Notes: generated by a model not told the origin, from the letters alone. A stretch of 64,000 nucleotides of DNA from Pseudoglutamicibacter cumminsii (GCF_016907775.1 NZ_JAFBCO010000001.1:124001-188000), one strand, 5' to 3'; positions 52,409 through 60,575 are shown, numbered from the stretch's first letter. Numbers and translations: made by a program.

Positions 52409-53281
52409 CTAAATGGGTCTGCTGAAGGTTTGGTTGAGCCCATGGTTTATGCCGCCAGTGTAGTGGTGGGGGCCATGATTGCCTCGTACTCGACGGGGGG
52501 TCAGTTTGCCTAGGCGTCGTTGTCGTCGTTTGCGGTGGTAGATCCCTTCGATCCATGCGACGATCGCCAGTCGTAGCTCTTGGCGGGTGGTCCAGCGTTG
52601 CCGGTCGAGGACGTTCTTCTGCAGGAGCGCGAAGAATGACTCCATAGGAGCGTTGTCACCACACGGGCCAACACGTCCCATGGAGCCGCGCAGCCCGAAC
52701 TTCTTGAGGGCTTTGCGGTACTTCTTCGACCGGAATTGCGAGCCGCGATCCGAGTGCACGATCACGCCTTTCGGGAAGCCACGGTGATAGACGGCCATCG
52801 TCAACGCATCGACAGCGATCCGGGCCTTCATCCTGGGCTGGATAGAGTAGCCGACGATCTTGTTGTGCCACAGATCCTTGATCGCACAGCAGTACAATTT
52901 CCCCTCGTCAGTCCAGTGTTCGGTGATGTCGGTGACCCACACCTGGTCAGGGCCATCAGCGACGAACAACCGCTGCACGAGGTCATCATGGACCGGCGCG
53001 CCGGCCTTGCGGTACTTGCGTTTGCGGCTGGTGATCCTCGAGGAGATCCCCGCAACGTGGCACAGCCGCCACACGCGCCGCTCCGAGATCTGGTAGCCCA
53101 GATCGTGGAGGTCGTCAGCCAGCACACGGTAGCCGCCCTCGGGATCGTCCTCGTGGAGTTCGTGCAACACCTCGATGAGGTGCCCCTCTTCCTGCTGGCG
53201 AGCAGAAATCGGCTGTTGGCGCCACTGGTAGTACCCCTGCTCAGAGAAGCCCAGTACCCGGCACGCCACCGCCACCGGCAC
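52409..53281 (-). CDS. IS3-family transposase OrfB (DDE integrase), with upstream in-frame TAG
   Basis: The product is 290 residues. An HTH_21-like start (VACRVLGFSEQGYYQWRQQP) leads to the rve core with catalytic residues in VWVTDITEHWTDEGKLYCCA, then VIVHSDRGSQFRSKKYR and CGDNAPMESFFALLQKN. The stop codon TAG lies in flanking sequence just past the inverted repeat. In the IS3 scheme OrfB is made by -1 frameshift from orfA; the joining frame here carries an amber TAG at 53299-53297 (EMAA*NAPLRVPVAV), so the fused transposase may not be made. Confidence 0.93.
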   Translation of the reverse strand: MPVAVACRVLGFSEQGYYQWRQQPISARQQEEGHLIEVLHELHEDDPEGGYRVLADDLHDLGYQISERRVWRLCHVAGISSRITSRKRKYRKAGAPVHDDLVQRLFVADGPDQVWVTDITEHWTDEGKLYCCAIKDLWHNKIVGYSIQPRMKARIAVDALTMAVYHRGFPKGVIVHSDRGSQFRSKKYRKALKKFGLRGSMGRVGPCGDNAPMESFFALLQKNVLDRQRWTTRQELRLAIVAWIEGIYHRKRRQRRLGKLTPRRVRGNHGPHHYTGGINHGLNQTFSRPI

Positions 53282-53691
53282 CCGTAGCGGGGCGTTCTAG
53301 GCGGCCATCTCGCGGACGAGCGGGTACATCATTTTGGGGTCCGCAGATTCGCCTGCGAGAGATACGCCGCCGCGCGACGCAGCACCTCGTTTTCCATCTC
53401 CAACTCGCGGATCCGCTGCATCGCGGCCGTCATCTCGCGGCGTTCCTCGACGTCTGTGGTCGGCGTGAACCCGAGAGCCCGGAACCGGTCGTCCTTGACC
53501 CACGTCTGCAACGCGGACTTCGAGACTCCAAGGTCTCTACACACTTGCTTCTGCGACAAGCCGCTGTTCACCAGCGCCACTGCGTCACGCTTGAACTCGT
53601 CCGAATACATTCTTGGCACGATCGCCATCCTTTCAGCACGACCCTTCCAAAGTCATGCGGTCTTGGACTCAATCGAACCTTCAGCAGTCCC
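52415..53691. mobile_element. IS3-family insertion sequence
   Basis: An element of about 1277 bp with 27-bp imperfect terminal inverted repeats (52415-52441 and 53665-53691, about four mismatches). It carries orfA and orfB on the minus strand. The flanks show no target duplication: left ends in CTAAAT, right begins CTGCTT. The left side is the promoter region of the serine protease and the right side the truncated phage regulator. The missing duplication suggests that recombination at the element joined two unrelated pieces. Confidence 0.88.
53329..53628 (-). CDS. IS3-family transposase OrfA
   Basis: The product is 99 residues. The helix-turn-helix is MYSDEFKRDAVALVNSGLSQ then QVCRDLGVSKSALQTWVKDD, followed by the leucine zipper (MTAAMQRIRELEMENEVLRR). 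It ends AAYLSQANLRTPK with a CCCCAAAATGA run, where -1 frameshifting into the orfB frame would be expected. Confidence 0.92.
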   Translation of the reverse strand: MAIVPRMYSDEFKRDAVALVNSGLSQKQVCRDLGVSKSALQTWVKDDRFRALGFTPTTDVEERREMTAAMQRIRELEMENEVLRRAAAYLSQANLRTPK

Positions 53692-53692
53692 C

Positions 53693-53755
53693 TGCTTCGC
53701 CAAGAAGCAGCGCGCCCTTGCCCGCTTCGCGCGTCTCTTGTTCGGCAGAGACTGA
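53693..53755 (+). pseudogene. Truncated 3' end of a second RinA/ArpU-like regulator
   Basis: Twenty codons CFAKKQRALARFARLLFGRD before a stop align with the end of the intact regulator (AHQKKSRALGRLATALYGPS). The gene is cut by the IS3 element on its left. The following 85 bp also align with the sequence after the first regulator, including the hairpin and the HNH gene. Confidence 0.7.
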
Positions 53756-53841
53756 AGCATTGGCGCGCATGAGTGTCGCAAAGAGGGGATGACTTTCAGG
53801 GTGTGCCTGTCGCATGCTGTAAGTGGTTGAAAAGTAGGTCC

Positions 53842-53880
53842 CGACCCCCAGACGAATCATCACGGTTCGTCTGGGGGTCG
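53842..53880. other. Hairpin, second copy, upstream of HNH gene 2
   Basis: A perfect 15-bp stem (53842-53856 with 53866-53880) with a 9-nt loop shares the core CCCCCAGACG/CGTCTGGGGG and the preceding GTAAG-GGTTGA-A-GTAGG context with the first copy at 50643. Confidence 0.78.
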
Positions 53881-53910
53881 TTGCCATGAACGACAAGGGT
53901 GGTGAGACGG

Positions 53911-54288
53911 ATGCCTTTCAAACCCAAGCGCCCGTGCTCCCAGCCCGGCTGCCCCGAGCTGACCGAGACGCGGTTCTGCCCCGAGCACGCCCGCGCCGAG
54001 GACACCCGCTACCGGACCTACCAGCGCGACCCGAAGATCAACCGACGCTACGACCACCGGTGGCGAAAGATCCGCGCGGCCTACGTCGAAGCCCACCCGT
54101 TGTGCGAGGACTGCCTGGCCCGTGGCCGGTACACGCCCGTGGCTGAGGTCCACCACGTGATCCCGCTCGACCACGGCGGCACCCACGACGAGTCGAACCT
54201 GCGCAGTCTGTGCAAGCCGTGCCACTCGCGCCAGTCCGCGCTCGATGGCGACCGGTGGCGGCAAGCCCCTCGGGTCTACAGCTACTAA
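53911..54288 (+). CDS. Phage HNH endonuclease, copy 2
   Basis: The product is 125 residues from ATG 53911; GTG codons 12 nt upstream are possible starts. It matches copy 1 along its whole length: KRPCSQPGCPELTETRFCPE, RWRKIRAAYVEAHPLCEDCL, HHVIPLDHGGTHDESNLRSL and CKPCHSRQSA. The HNH metal site is complete. It is followed after 246 bp by the P27-type terminase small subunit, the arrangement expected for a cos-type phage packaging region. Confidence 0.93.
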   Translation: MPFKPKRPCSQPGCPELTETRFCPEHARAEDTRYRTYQRDPKINRRYDHRWRKIRAAYVEAHPLCEDCLARGRYTPVAEVHHVIPLDHGGTHDESNLRSLCKPCHSRQSALDGDRWRQAPRVYSY

Positions 54289-54534
54289 AAAGGGCTGTGT
54301 GCCCGCCTGTCGCGGCCTCCCTGCCGACCCTCACCTGTGCCAACTTCGAGGCCGCTGGCCCGGCACGAGGCGACGTGGCGCGCTTGCCGAGGGGGTGGGG
54401 GCGAGCGGATCTCCACAGCTGGGCTGCTCCTCAGCGGGCGGGGCCAACCGTACACAAAAAGACCGAATCAAACAGGGTATTAACCCCCAAGCCCTCCATC
54501 ACCGGGCTAACCGCCTGGAAGGAGGCGAGATTTC
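54289..54534. other. Non-coding stretch before terminase, possible cos region
   Basis: 246 bp without a convincing gene between HNH and terminase small subunit. It holds a G-run region (GAGGGGGTGGGGGCGAGCGG at about 54388-54407). In cos phages with HNH-terminase pairs, the cohesive-end site lies near this position. The exact site cannot be read from sequence alone. Confidence 0.4.
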
Positions 54535-55092
54535 ATGGCGAAAGACGGAACACTGCGCGGCGGACGCAGAGCAGGCTCAGGTGCGAAGCCCACACCTGCG
54601 TTTGAGAAGATCACCGAAGGCAAAGACGCACGCGTCCTCCACATCGCGTCGCTCGACCCACCAGATCTGGAAGCGGGCGGGGATCTTGAAGGTAGCGTAA
54701 TGCCAGAACCTTCGGCTTATTTGGCGGCTGTGCAGCGTGATGGTAACCCTTTGGGTGCTGACGTAATCTACCGCGATACCTGGAACTGGCTCAAGGAGCG
54801 CGGCTGCGAAAAACTCGTAGCTCCACGGTTGATTGAGGCTTATGCGCAGAATTTTGCTCGGTTCATTCAATGCGAAGAAGCAATCTCCGATTTTGGCCTG
54901 TTGGGTAAGCATCCGACCACGGGGGCGGCTATCGCGTCCCCATTCGTGGCCATGTCTCAGTCGTTTAGCAAGCAGGCGAATACGCTCTGGTACGAGATTT
55001 TCGATGTGGTCAAAGCCAACTCGCTGGTGGACTACTCGGGGCCGACTCCTGCGGATAACGTGATGGAACGGCTACTTCAGGCACGCTCATAG
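54535..55092 (+). CDS. Phage terminase small subunit, P27 family
   Basis: The product is 185 residues, complete. The N-terminus is the Gly/Arg-rich tail seen in P27-type small subunits (LRGGRRAGSGAKP), followed by the helical DNA-binding core (NPLGADVIYRDTWNWLKERG, RLIEAYAQNFARFIQCEEAI) and FSKQANTLWYEIFDVVKANS. GGAGG precedes the ATG. It recognises phage DNA for packaging, but no large subunit follows: the next gene is an MFS transporter on the other strand whose stop directly abuts this stop (55092/55093). Confidence 0.9.
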   Translation: MAKDGTLRGGRRAGSGAKPTPAFEKITEGKDARVLHIASLDPPDLEAGGDLEGSVMPEPSAYLAAVQRDGNPLGADVIYRDTWNWLKERGCEKLVAPRLIEAYAQNFARFIQCEEAISDFGLLGKHPTTGAAIASPFVAMSQSFSKQANTLWYEIFDVVKANSLVDYSGPTPADNVMERLLQARS

Positions 55093-56322
55093 TTATTGGC
55101 GTAGTGCGGGTGCGGTGTGGGCGTAGATGACGACCACTGCAATCAAGGCGATACAGACGGCGAAGGGTGCCAGCGGGTTCCACCCGTAAAGGGCGGTCGA
55201 AGCCAGCGGGGCAATCGCGTACGCCAACCCATTATTAGCGTTAATGATGCCAGCCACTGCGCCTTGCTCATCTGCACTCATCTTCAAGGTTGGGCCAGTG
55301 TTGTACCCGGGCATCGCCAGTCCCATACCTACCCCCAGCACGATACACCCGACAACCAGTAAAGCGTGCGAGGAGGTAGGCCAAATGAGCACAGTTGCAA
55401 CTAGTGTAATGGTCAGACCAGTACGTAAAAGCTTCGTTGCTCCCCACCCTGTCTTTGGAGCAATCACCGCTTGGGCAATGATCATGGTCACGCCCATGAT
55501 GGTCAGGTAAATCGCGGAAATACCTGCGGTCGCAGTTGCCGACAGGGCGAAGCGGTCTTGAACAGTGAATCCAAAAATCGTAGCAACAGAAGAAAACACA
55601 AGAAACATCACCAGACCAGTTGCTAGCCAGGGAGCTACACGCGGATCAGTGAAGCGAATCCGTTGAGGCTTTACAAAAAGTTGCCCTTGGCTTTGAGGTG
55701 CGAAACTCACCAAGAGAACAACCAGACCAATCACCATCACAACGGGCATGACCACCAAGGGCAAGAGCAGGCCACCAGCAGCGGCTAACACACCTCCAGT
55801 AACACCTCCAACAATGGAGGCCATCCCTTGAGCCGCTCCAATCATGCCCAGTGCTTTTACCCGCCCGTTCTCGCTGGCAGCATGCGTGACCAGGTGGGCT
55901 TGCGCGGTCGGGGCGATCGCTGAAATCCCTCCGCCATAGAGCAAACCACGAGTGATCACAACACCAAAAACTAGTCCGACACCGCCAACTACCTGGTTCA
56001 TCCCCAGGTAGGAGACAATACCGAAGGCGCTCAAAGCGATGATCGCGATCACAAGCCCGGCAGCGAGTACACCTTTAGCGCCGACACGTTGGGAAGCTCG
56101 CCCCCAATAAGCACTCAAGCTCGCTAGTACAATCGCTGCCAAAGAGATAGTGGCGCCAATATGCCATTCCCGCAATCCCATCTGTCGTGACAGTGGCGCG
56201 ATGATCGGATTGAGAATCATTTGCCCCATAAAGGCGAGAAAAACGATTCCCACTACCAGGTTCGCTTGCGCTCCTGGATCAATAGAACTCTGTGTCGGCT
56301 TATTACTACGAGGGTCAGGCAT
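55093..56322 (-). CDS. MFS drug-efflux-like transporter
   Basis: The product is 409 residues from ATG 56322 (GGAG 7 nt upstream), with about twelve membrane helices. Typical DHA1 elements are seen: MGLREWHIGATISLAAIVLA in the first half, loop 2-3 with YWGRASQRVGAKGVLAAGLV (GxxxxxxGxxx basic), and motif C-like VGGVTGGVLAAAGG. A TetR-type regulator is divergent at 92 bp with dyad operator sequence between, so it is a drug-inducible efflux unit; substrate unknown. Base composition is lower in GC than the phage genes on both sides. The pair interrupts the order terminase-metK-methyltransferase of the prophage. Confidence 0.9.
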   Translation of the reverse strand: MPDPRSNKPTQSSIDPGAQANLVVGIVFLAFMGQMILNPIIAPLSRQMGLREWHIGATISLAAIVLASLSAYWGRASQRVGAKGVLAAGLVIAIIALSAFGIVSYLGMNQVVGGVGLVFGVVITRGLLYGGGISAIAPTAQAHLVTHAASENGRVKALGMIGAAQGMASIVGGVTGGVLAAAGGLLLPLVVMPVVMVIGLVVLLVSFAPQSQGQLFVKPQRIRFTDPRVAPWLATGLVMFLVFSSVATIFGFTVQDRFALSATATAGISAIYLTIMGVTMIIAQAVIAPKTGWGATKLLRTGLTITLVATVLIWPTSSHALLVVGCIVLGVGMGLAMPGYNTGPTLKMSADEQGAVAGIINANNGLAYAIAPLASTALYGWNPLAPFAVCIALIAVVVIYAHTAPALRQ

Positions 56323-56334
56323 CACTACACTCCA

Positions 56335-56385
56335 TTACTAGAACACTGTTTCACTTAGGGATATTGTAGAATGGTGTTCTAGTAA
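56335..56385. promoter_or_regulatory. Inverted repeat between MFS and TetR genes, likely TetR operator
   Basis: Perfect 12-bp arms TTACTAGAACAC (56335-56346) and GTGTTCTAGTAA (56374-56385) flank 27 bp that include a -10-like TAGAAT. Each arm also has its own local symmetry (GAACACTGTTTC and GAATGGTGTTC). A TetR dimer could bind each arm and shut off both divergent promoters. Confidence 0.7.
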
Positions 56386-56414
56386 GGGTGAAGGAATAAG
56401 TTAAGGGTCACCTT

Positions 56415-57092
56415 ATGAACACTGTGCTAACGGGGCGAAGGGCTGGGCTATCACGCGAGCTGATTGTCAAACAAGCTGTACAGTTAAGCGCGATCAGTGG
56501 CGTTGAGGGATGGTCAGTACGGGACATTGCCCGTGAACTGGGCGTGGTTCCCTCAGTGATTTATCATTATTTTCCAAACAAGGAAGCCATTTGTGATGCT
56601 GTTGTAGACCGGGTATGTGTCGGGATTGAAGTTCCCGACCCGGACCTTGAATGGAAAGCCTGGTTTCGAGCTATGGCTCACAATCTACGCCCCGCATTGT
56701 TAGCATATCCAGGGATTACCGACAGGTTCGCGCGGGGCAAGTTCACTGAACAGTTTTTGCCGATGATCGATGGAGCCTGGGCCAAACTACAAGAAGCTGG
56801 GTTTGGTGACAATTCGCCTGTGGCCTACACAATTATCGCGAACTCGATCATCCACACGATCGGAGCGAGAAACCTGCGCGCATCCAATCAAATCCAACCT
56901 CGCCACAACCTGCACGAAATGCTTGTCAGGCTTGAGCCTATGATGGCTCAATCTGTTGGACTGACCAGTATTGTCAACTCTTACCTGGAGCCTCTCTCAC
57001 ACCTTGATGAAGAAGAAGCGATGTCCGAGGAATACTACGACCTCGTCATCGATGTGATCCTAGACGGCATCGAACATACCCTGCTGCCTTAA
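56415..57092 (+). CDS. TetR/AcrR family repressor
   Basis: The product is 225 residues. The N-terminal helix-turn-helix is GLSRELIVKQAVQLSAISGV, WSVRDIARELGVVPSVIYHY and FPNKEAICDAVVDRV, a classical TetR DNA-binding domain. The C-terminal ligand domain (residues 75-225) resembles TetR_C, as in tetracycline repressors. It is divergent from the MFS gene and followed by a strong terminator. It most likely represses the efflux pump until its drug ligand binds. Confidence 0.93.
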   Translation: MNTVLTGRRAGLSRELIVKQAVQLSAISGVEGWSVRDIARELGVVPSVIYHYFPNKEAICDAVVDRVCVGIEVPDPDLEWKAWFRAMAHNLRPALLAYPGITDRFARGKFTEQFLPMIDGAWAKLQEAGFGDNSPVAYTIIANSIIHTIGARNLRASNQIQPRHNLHEMLVRLEPMMAQSVGLTSIVNSYLEPLSHLDEEEAMSEEYYDLVIDVILDGIEHTLLP

Positions 57093-57120
57093 CTCTGACC
57101 CACTTCTCAATCATCGTCTT

Positions 57121-57154
57121 AGTGAGCGCCCGCACAGCTGGCGCTCACTTTTTT
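57121..57154 (+). terminator. Rho-independent terminator of the TetR gene
   Basis: A perfect 10-bp stem (57121-57130 with 57140-57149), 9-nt loop and TTTTTT tract, the strongest terminator in the island. Confidence 0.93.
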
Positions 57155-57192
57155 ATTCCCACCCCATATCAATTTATGAAAGCGAGTTGTAT

Positions 57193-58374
57193 ATGTCGTT
57201 GAAAACCGCTGAAAGCGTGCGCGCCGGGCACCCGGACAAGCTGTGCGACTACATCGCCGACTGCATTTTGGATCGTGCCCTCTACGAAGACCCTGCCGCC
57301 AGAGTGGCTGTCGAAGTGATGGCAATCAAAGCACGCATCTATGTCGCTGGCGAGATCACCTGCAAGGCAAAGCTTGAGATTCCGATGCTGGTACGCGCAG
57401 CGCTTGAGCATGTGGGTTATGATCCGCGCCGGTTCCGCATCCGCGCCAAAATTCACTGCCAATCGAGCGATATTGCTGGCGGGGTCGATAAATCTTTAGA
57501 AGCACGCCACGGTGATACGAGTTCTCACGTAATGGTTGGTGCTGGCGATCAAGGCACCGTCTACGGCTACGCCACAGCCGAGAGCGAAGAACGACTCCCG
57601 TTGCCACTGGTTTATGCTCACCGGATCTGCAAGCGTCTCGATCAAGCATTCACAGACGGCAAGATTCCAGAGCTCGGCCCGGACGGGAAAGCCCAGGTCA
57701 CTGTTGAGTATGACGGCGAAACCCCTAAACGTATCGCCACGATTGTGGTCTCGGTCCAGCACAAGCCAGGCATTAACGTGGAGGATTTCAACCAGCGTCT
57801 GATTTCGCTGGTTATCTCGGCGGCGTGTCGCGAGATCGAAATCGACGAACACACCGAAATCCTGATCAACCCTTCAGGGCGTTTCGTCGAGGGTGGCCCT
57901 GCCGCAGACACTGGGCTGACTGGCCGAAAGCTCATGGTCGATACCTACGGCGGGCTTGCACCCCATGGTGGCGGGGCGTTCTCGGGTAAGGACCCCTCCA
58001 AGGTCGACCGGACGGGCGCGTACATGGCGCGCCTGATCGCGAAAACCGTGGTGGATGCGCGCCTGGCCGAAGAATGCCACGTCGCTATCTCCTATGCGAT
58101 CGGTAAGGCCGACCCGGTCGCGTTCCACATCGACACCTTCGGCACAGGTCAGCACTCGGACTGGCTGCTCACCGACGCCGCCCAGGCGATCTTCCCGCTG
58201 CGACCGGCCGCGATGATCGAACGCCTCGGCCTTAGAGCCCCCATCTACGCGAAGCTTGCCACCTGCGGGCACATGGGCCATGGCCTGAGCGAGTGGGAAT
58301 GGACGCTGCCGTTTACCGACAAGCTCAAGACGGAGGTGACCCGCCGTGCTCATCAAGCAGCTACCCATCAGTGA
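57193..58374 (+). CDS. metK: Phage-encoded S-adenosylmethionine synthetase
   Basis: The product is 393 residues, full length for MetK. Signature motifs are all present: SVRAGHPDKLCDYIADCILD, HCQSSDIAGGVD, the ATP-binding GAGDQGTVYGYATAE, INPSGRFVEGGPAADTGLTG and GGGAFSGKDPSKVDRTGAYM. It makes SAM from methionine and ATP. It is diverged from typical chromosomal MetK at many places (TVYGYA instead of LMFGYA). The last 29 nt overlap the start of the methyltransferase gene, so the two are co-expressed. Its position in a prophage module suggests it supplies SAM for phage DNA methylation or refills a pool attacked during infection. The host surely has its own metK outside this window. Confidence 0.93.
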   Translation: MSLKTAESVRAGHPDKLCDYIADCILDRALYEDPAARVAVEVMAIKARIYVAGEITCKAKLEIPMLVRAALEHVGYDPRRFRIRAKIHCQSSDIAGGVDKSLEARHGDTSSHVMVGAGDQGTVYGYATAESEERLPLPLVYAHRICKRLDQAFTDGKIPELGPDGKAQVTVEYDGETPKRIATIVVSVQHKPGINVEDFNQRLISLVISAACREIEIDEHTEILINPSGRFVEGGPAADTGLTGRKLMVDTYGGLAPHGGGAFSGKDPSKVDRTGAYMARLIAKTVVDARLAEECHVAISYAIGKADPVAFHIDTFGTGQHSDWLLTDAAQAIFPLRPAAMIERLGLRAPIYAKLATCGHMGHGLSEWEWTLPFTDKLKTEVTRRAHQAATHQ

Positions 58375-59596
58375 GCTCAAGCCCGCCGACTACAACCCGC
58401 GTAAGGACCTAAAACCGGGAGATCCAGAATACGACAAGCTCAAGCGCTCGCTGGCGGAGTTCGGGTATGTCGAGCCGGTGATCTACAACCACACCACCGG
58501 CCACGTCGTCGGCGGCCACCAGCGCCTGAAAGTGCTCGCCGACCTGGGCCACACTGATGTTGACTGCGTGGTCGTCGAACTGGACGAGACCCGCGAGAAG
58601 GCCCTGAACGTCGCATTGAACAAGATCAGCGGCGACTGGGACGAGTCCAAGCTGGCCCTGCTCATCGCCGACCTGGACGCGGCCGACTTTGATGCCGAGC
58701 TCACCGGCTTCGACGATGACGAAATCCAAGCGATGATTGGTTCCCTCGATGATGACGAGGTCACCGATGACGGCTTTGATCTCACCGCCGCTCTCGAGGC
58801 CGCATCGTTCGTCCAGCGCGGGGACATTTGGACTGTCGGCAGGCACCGCCTGGTCTGCGGGGACGCCACCAACGCAGACGATGTCGCGGTGCTCATGGAT
58901 GGCAAGAGCGCGAACCTGGTGCTCACCGACCCGCCCTACAACGTCGCCTTCGAGTCGTCCGACGGGCTCACGATCAAGAATGATGCGATGAAGGCCGACT
59001 CGTTCTACGAGTTCCTGCTCACCGCGTTTACCAACATGGCGGGCGTTCTCGACAAGGGTGGGTCGGCGTATGTGTTCCACGCCGACACCGAAGGGCTGAA
59101 CTTCCGCAAAGCGTTCATCGACGCCGGGTTCAAACTCTCCGGCTGCTGCATCTGGGTCAAAGACTCCCTCGTGCTGGGACGCTCGCCGTACCAGTGGCAG
59201 CACGAACCAGTGCTCCACGGGTGGAAGCAGGGAGCCAAGCACAAGTGGTTCGCTGACCGGAAACAGACCACGATCTGGAACTTCGCCAAGCCGCGTAAGA
59301 ACTCCGACCACCCGACCTCCAAGCCGCTGGACCTGCTGGCCTATCCGATCCGCAACTCCACTCAGGCCAACGCGATCATCCTCGACACGTTCGCTGGCAG
59401 CGGTTCGACCCTGATGGCCGCCGAGCAGACCGACCGCATCGCCTACCTCATGGAGTTGGACGAGAAGTACGCCTCGGTGATCCTGCGCCGCTACGCCGAG
59501 GCGACCGGGGACGCGGCCGGGATCACCTGCCAGCGAGGCAACACCCAGTACACGTATCTGGATCTGGTCAAACAGGTCGACCGCGACCGCGAATAA
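58346..59596 (+). CDS. Phage DNA methyltransferase with N-terminal ParB-like domain
   Basis: The product is 416 residues starting at GTG 58346. Residues 1-130 are a ParB/Srx-type N-terminal domain (LKPADYNPRKDLKPGDPEYD, VVGGHQRLKVLADLGHTDVD, NVALNKISGDWDESKLALLI). The C-terminal part is a beta-class N4/N6 DNA methyltransferase: motif IV LVLTDPPYNVAFES, motif I near the end ILDTFAGSGSTLMAAEQTDR, and HPTSKPLDLLAYPI. No restriction enzyme is beside it, so it is an orphan methylase, common in phages for self-protection. It follows metK with overlap. Confidence 0.93.
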   Translation: MLIKQLPISELKPADYNPRKDLKPGDPEYDKLKRSLAEFGYVEPVIYNHTTGHVVGGHQRLKVLADLGHTDVDCVVVELDETREKALNVALNKISGDWDESKLALLIADLDAADFDAELTGFDDDEIQAMIGSLDDDEVTDDGFDLTAALEAASFVQRGDIWTVGRHRLVCGDATNADDVAVLMDGKSANLVLTDPPYNVAFESSDGLTIKNDAMKADSFYEFLLTAFTNMAGVLDKGGSAYVFHADTEGLNFRKAFIDAGFKLSGCCIWVKDSLVLGRSPYQWQHEPVLHGWKQGAKHKWFADRKQTTIWNFAKPRKNSDHPTSKPLDLLAYPIRNSTQANAIILDTFAGSGSTLMAAEQTDRIAYLMELDEKYASVILRRYAEATGDAAGITCQRGNTQYTYLDLVKQVDRDRE

Positions 59597-59646
59597 AACC
59601 CCGGAAATGCAGGTAAAACAGGGGCGTGAAAATGAGCCGTTGATGA

Positions 59647-59702
59647 GGGCAAAAACGACTGGATAAGCGGAAAAACGTATGGCTGTATGTACATGACCGA
59701 AA
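59647..59702 (+). promoter_or_regulatory. Phage promoter-like repeat, copy 1
   Basis: Two conserved blocks, ACGACTGGATAAGCG and TATGGCTGTATGTACATGAC, separated by 7 nt of variable sequence, occur here and again at 60705-60755. Each lies 40 bp before a small phage gene. ATGTACAT inside the second block is a perfect palindrome. It is likely a phage promoter with an operator. Confidence 0.65.
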
Positions 59703-59742
59703 GCACCCCCAGCCCCGGGGAATCGAGCGAAAAGGACTGGTC

Positions 59743-59928
59743 ATGAGTGAATTACACATCGAAATCAGCGAACTGATTGCAGCCGGAGTTAACGTCTACG
59801 ACCCCGAGGAAACCCTGCGGGTTGCCAGAGCTCGCGGCTACCAGCTGGTGGTGCGCGTGATCGAATACGACCCGACGCGTTTCCTCAGCATGGTGGCCGC
59901 CTGGTTCGAGAAGGAGGTCGTGGCATGA
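59743..59928 (+). CDS. Small phage protein of unknown function
   Basis: The product is 61 residues: acidic N-terminus (MSELHIEISELIAAGVNVYD), then EETLRVARARGYQLVVRVIE and a C-terminal helix (MVAAWFEKEVVA). No known motif. Its start is preceded by AAAAGGACTGGTC. It overlaps the next gene by 4 nt (ATGA) and follows a promoter-like repeat, so it is a real coupled gene. Confidence 0.7.
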   Translation: MSELHIEISELIAAGVNVYDPEETLRVARARGYQLVVRVIEYDPTRFLSMVAAWFEKEVVA

Positions 59929-60575
59929 GCATCCTCGCCTTCACCCCGCACAAAACGGGCAGGAAAAAGCTCGCCCAGCTTCTCGCCGATCACCTTGGCA
60001 CCGAGGCCACCTATCTGGGCACGCCCTCGTTTGCCTACCAGATCGCAGACGCCACGCTGGATCGGGACTGGACCCTCTACCTGCCAGATGGCATCGAGGC
60101 GCAGGCCGTGCTCGAGTCCGCACACAAGGCGGGCTTTGAAACCGCCGACCCGGGCGAGGTGGCGTTGACGGTCACGATGCCCACCACCGGGTGGAGTGAG
60201 CGCACTCGCGCCAACCTCGAAGCGCTCCTAGCGGCCAAAGGGCCACTGATCGCCAAGGCCCTGGGCATCCCGGCCACACCCGTGCAGTTCAACGATGACG
60301 AGACCGTCTCGTTCCCGTGGTGTGAGTCGATTACGCCGGAGACGGCACGCGAGGCGGTGATCCCGCTTGTGGCAAAGCTCTGCCAGCGCGCCCAGGAGGC
60401 AACCCGGATCCGATCCACGCCGCCTGCACCGGGCAATGACAAGTACACGATGCGCTGCTTCCTGCTCTCCCTGGGCTTCATCGGCCCCGAACACAAGCAG
60501 GCACGCCGCATCTTGCTGGCAGGCCTGGAAGGCGACGCCGCCTGGCGCACCCCGGTAAGCAGGAAGGAGAACTGA
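59925..60575 (+). CDS. Phage protein of the type annotated virulence-associated, unknown function
   Basis: The product is 216 residues. The N-terminal 85 residues (FTPHKTGRKKLAQLLADHLG, then SFAYQIADATLDRDWTLYLP) resemble short phage proteins often annotated as virulence-related. A central helical part follows (RTRANLEALLAAKGPLIAKA). The C-terminal segment NDKYTMRCFLLSLGFIGPEH resembles a recurring C-terminal motif in such proteins. It has no catalytic motif. It is coupled by a 4-nt overlap to the 61-residue gene. The annotation virulence is historical; no virulence role is implied. Confidence 0.7.
   Translation: MSILAFTPHKTGRKKLAQLLADHLGTEATYLGTPSFAYQIADATLDRDWTLYLPDGIEAQAVLESAHKAGFETADPGEVALTVTMPTTGWSERTRANLEALLAAKGPLIAKALGIPATPVQFNDDETVSFPWCESITPETAREAVIPLVAKLCQRAQEATRIRSTPPAPGNDKYTMRCFLLSLGFIGPEHKQARRILLAGLEGDAAWRTPVSRKEN

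Noticed and set aside
54400-54605. 131- and 151-codon plus-strand frames overlapping the terminase start
   Set aside because: They overlap the well-supported HNH and terminase genes in other frames and have low-complexity composition.
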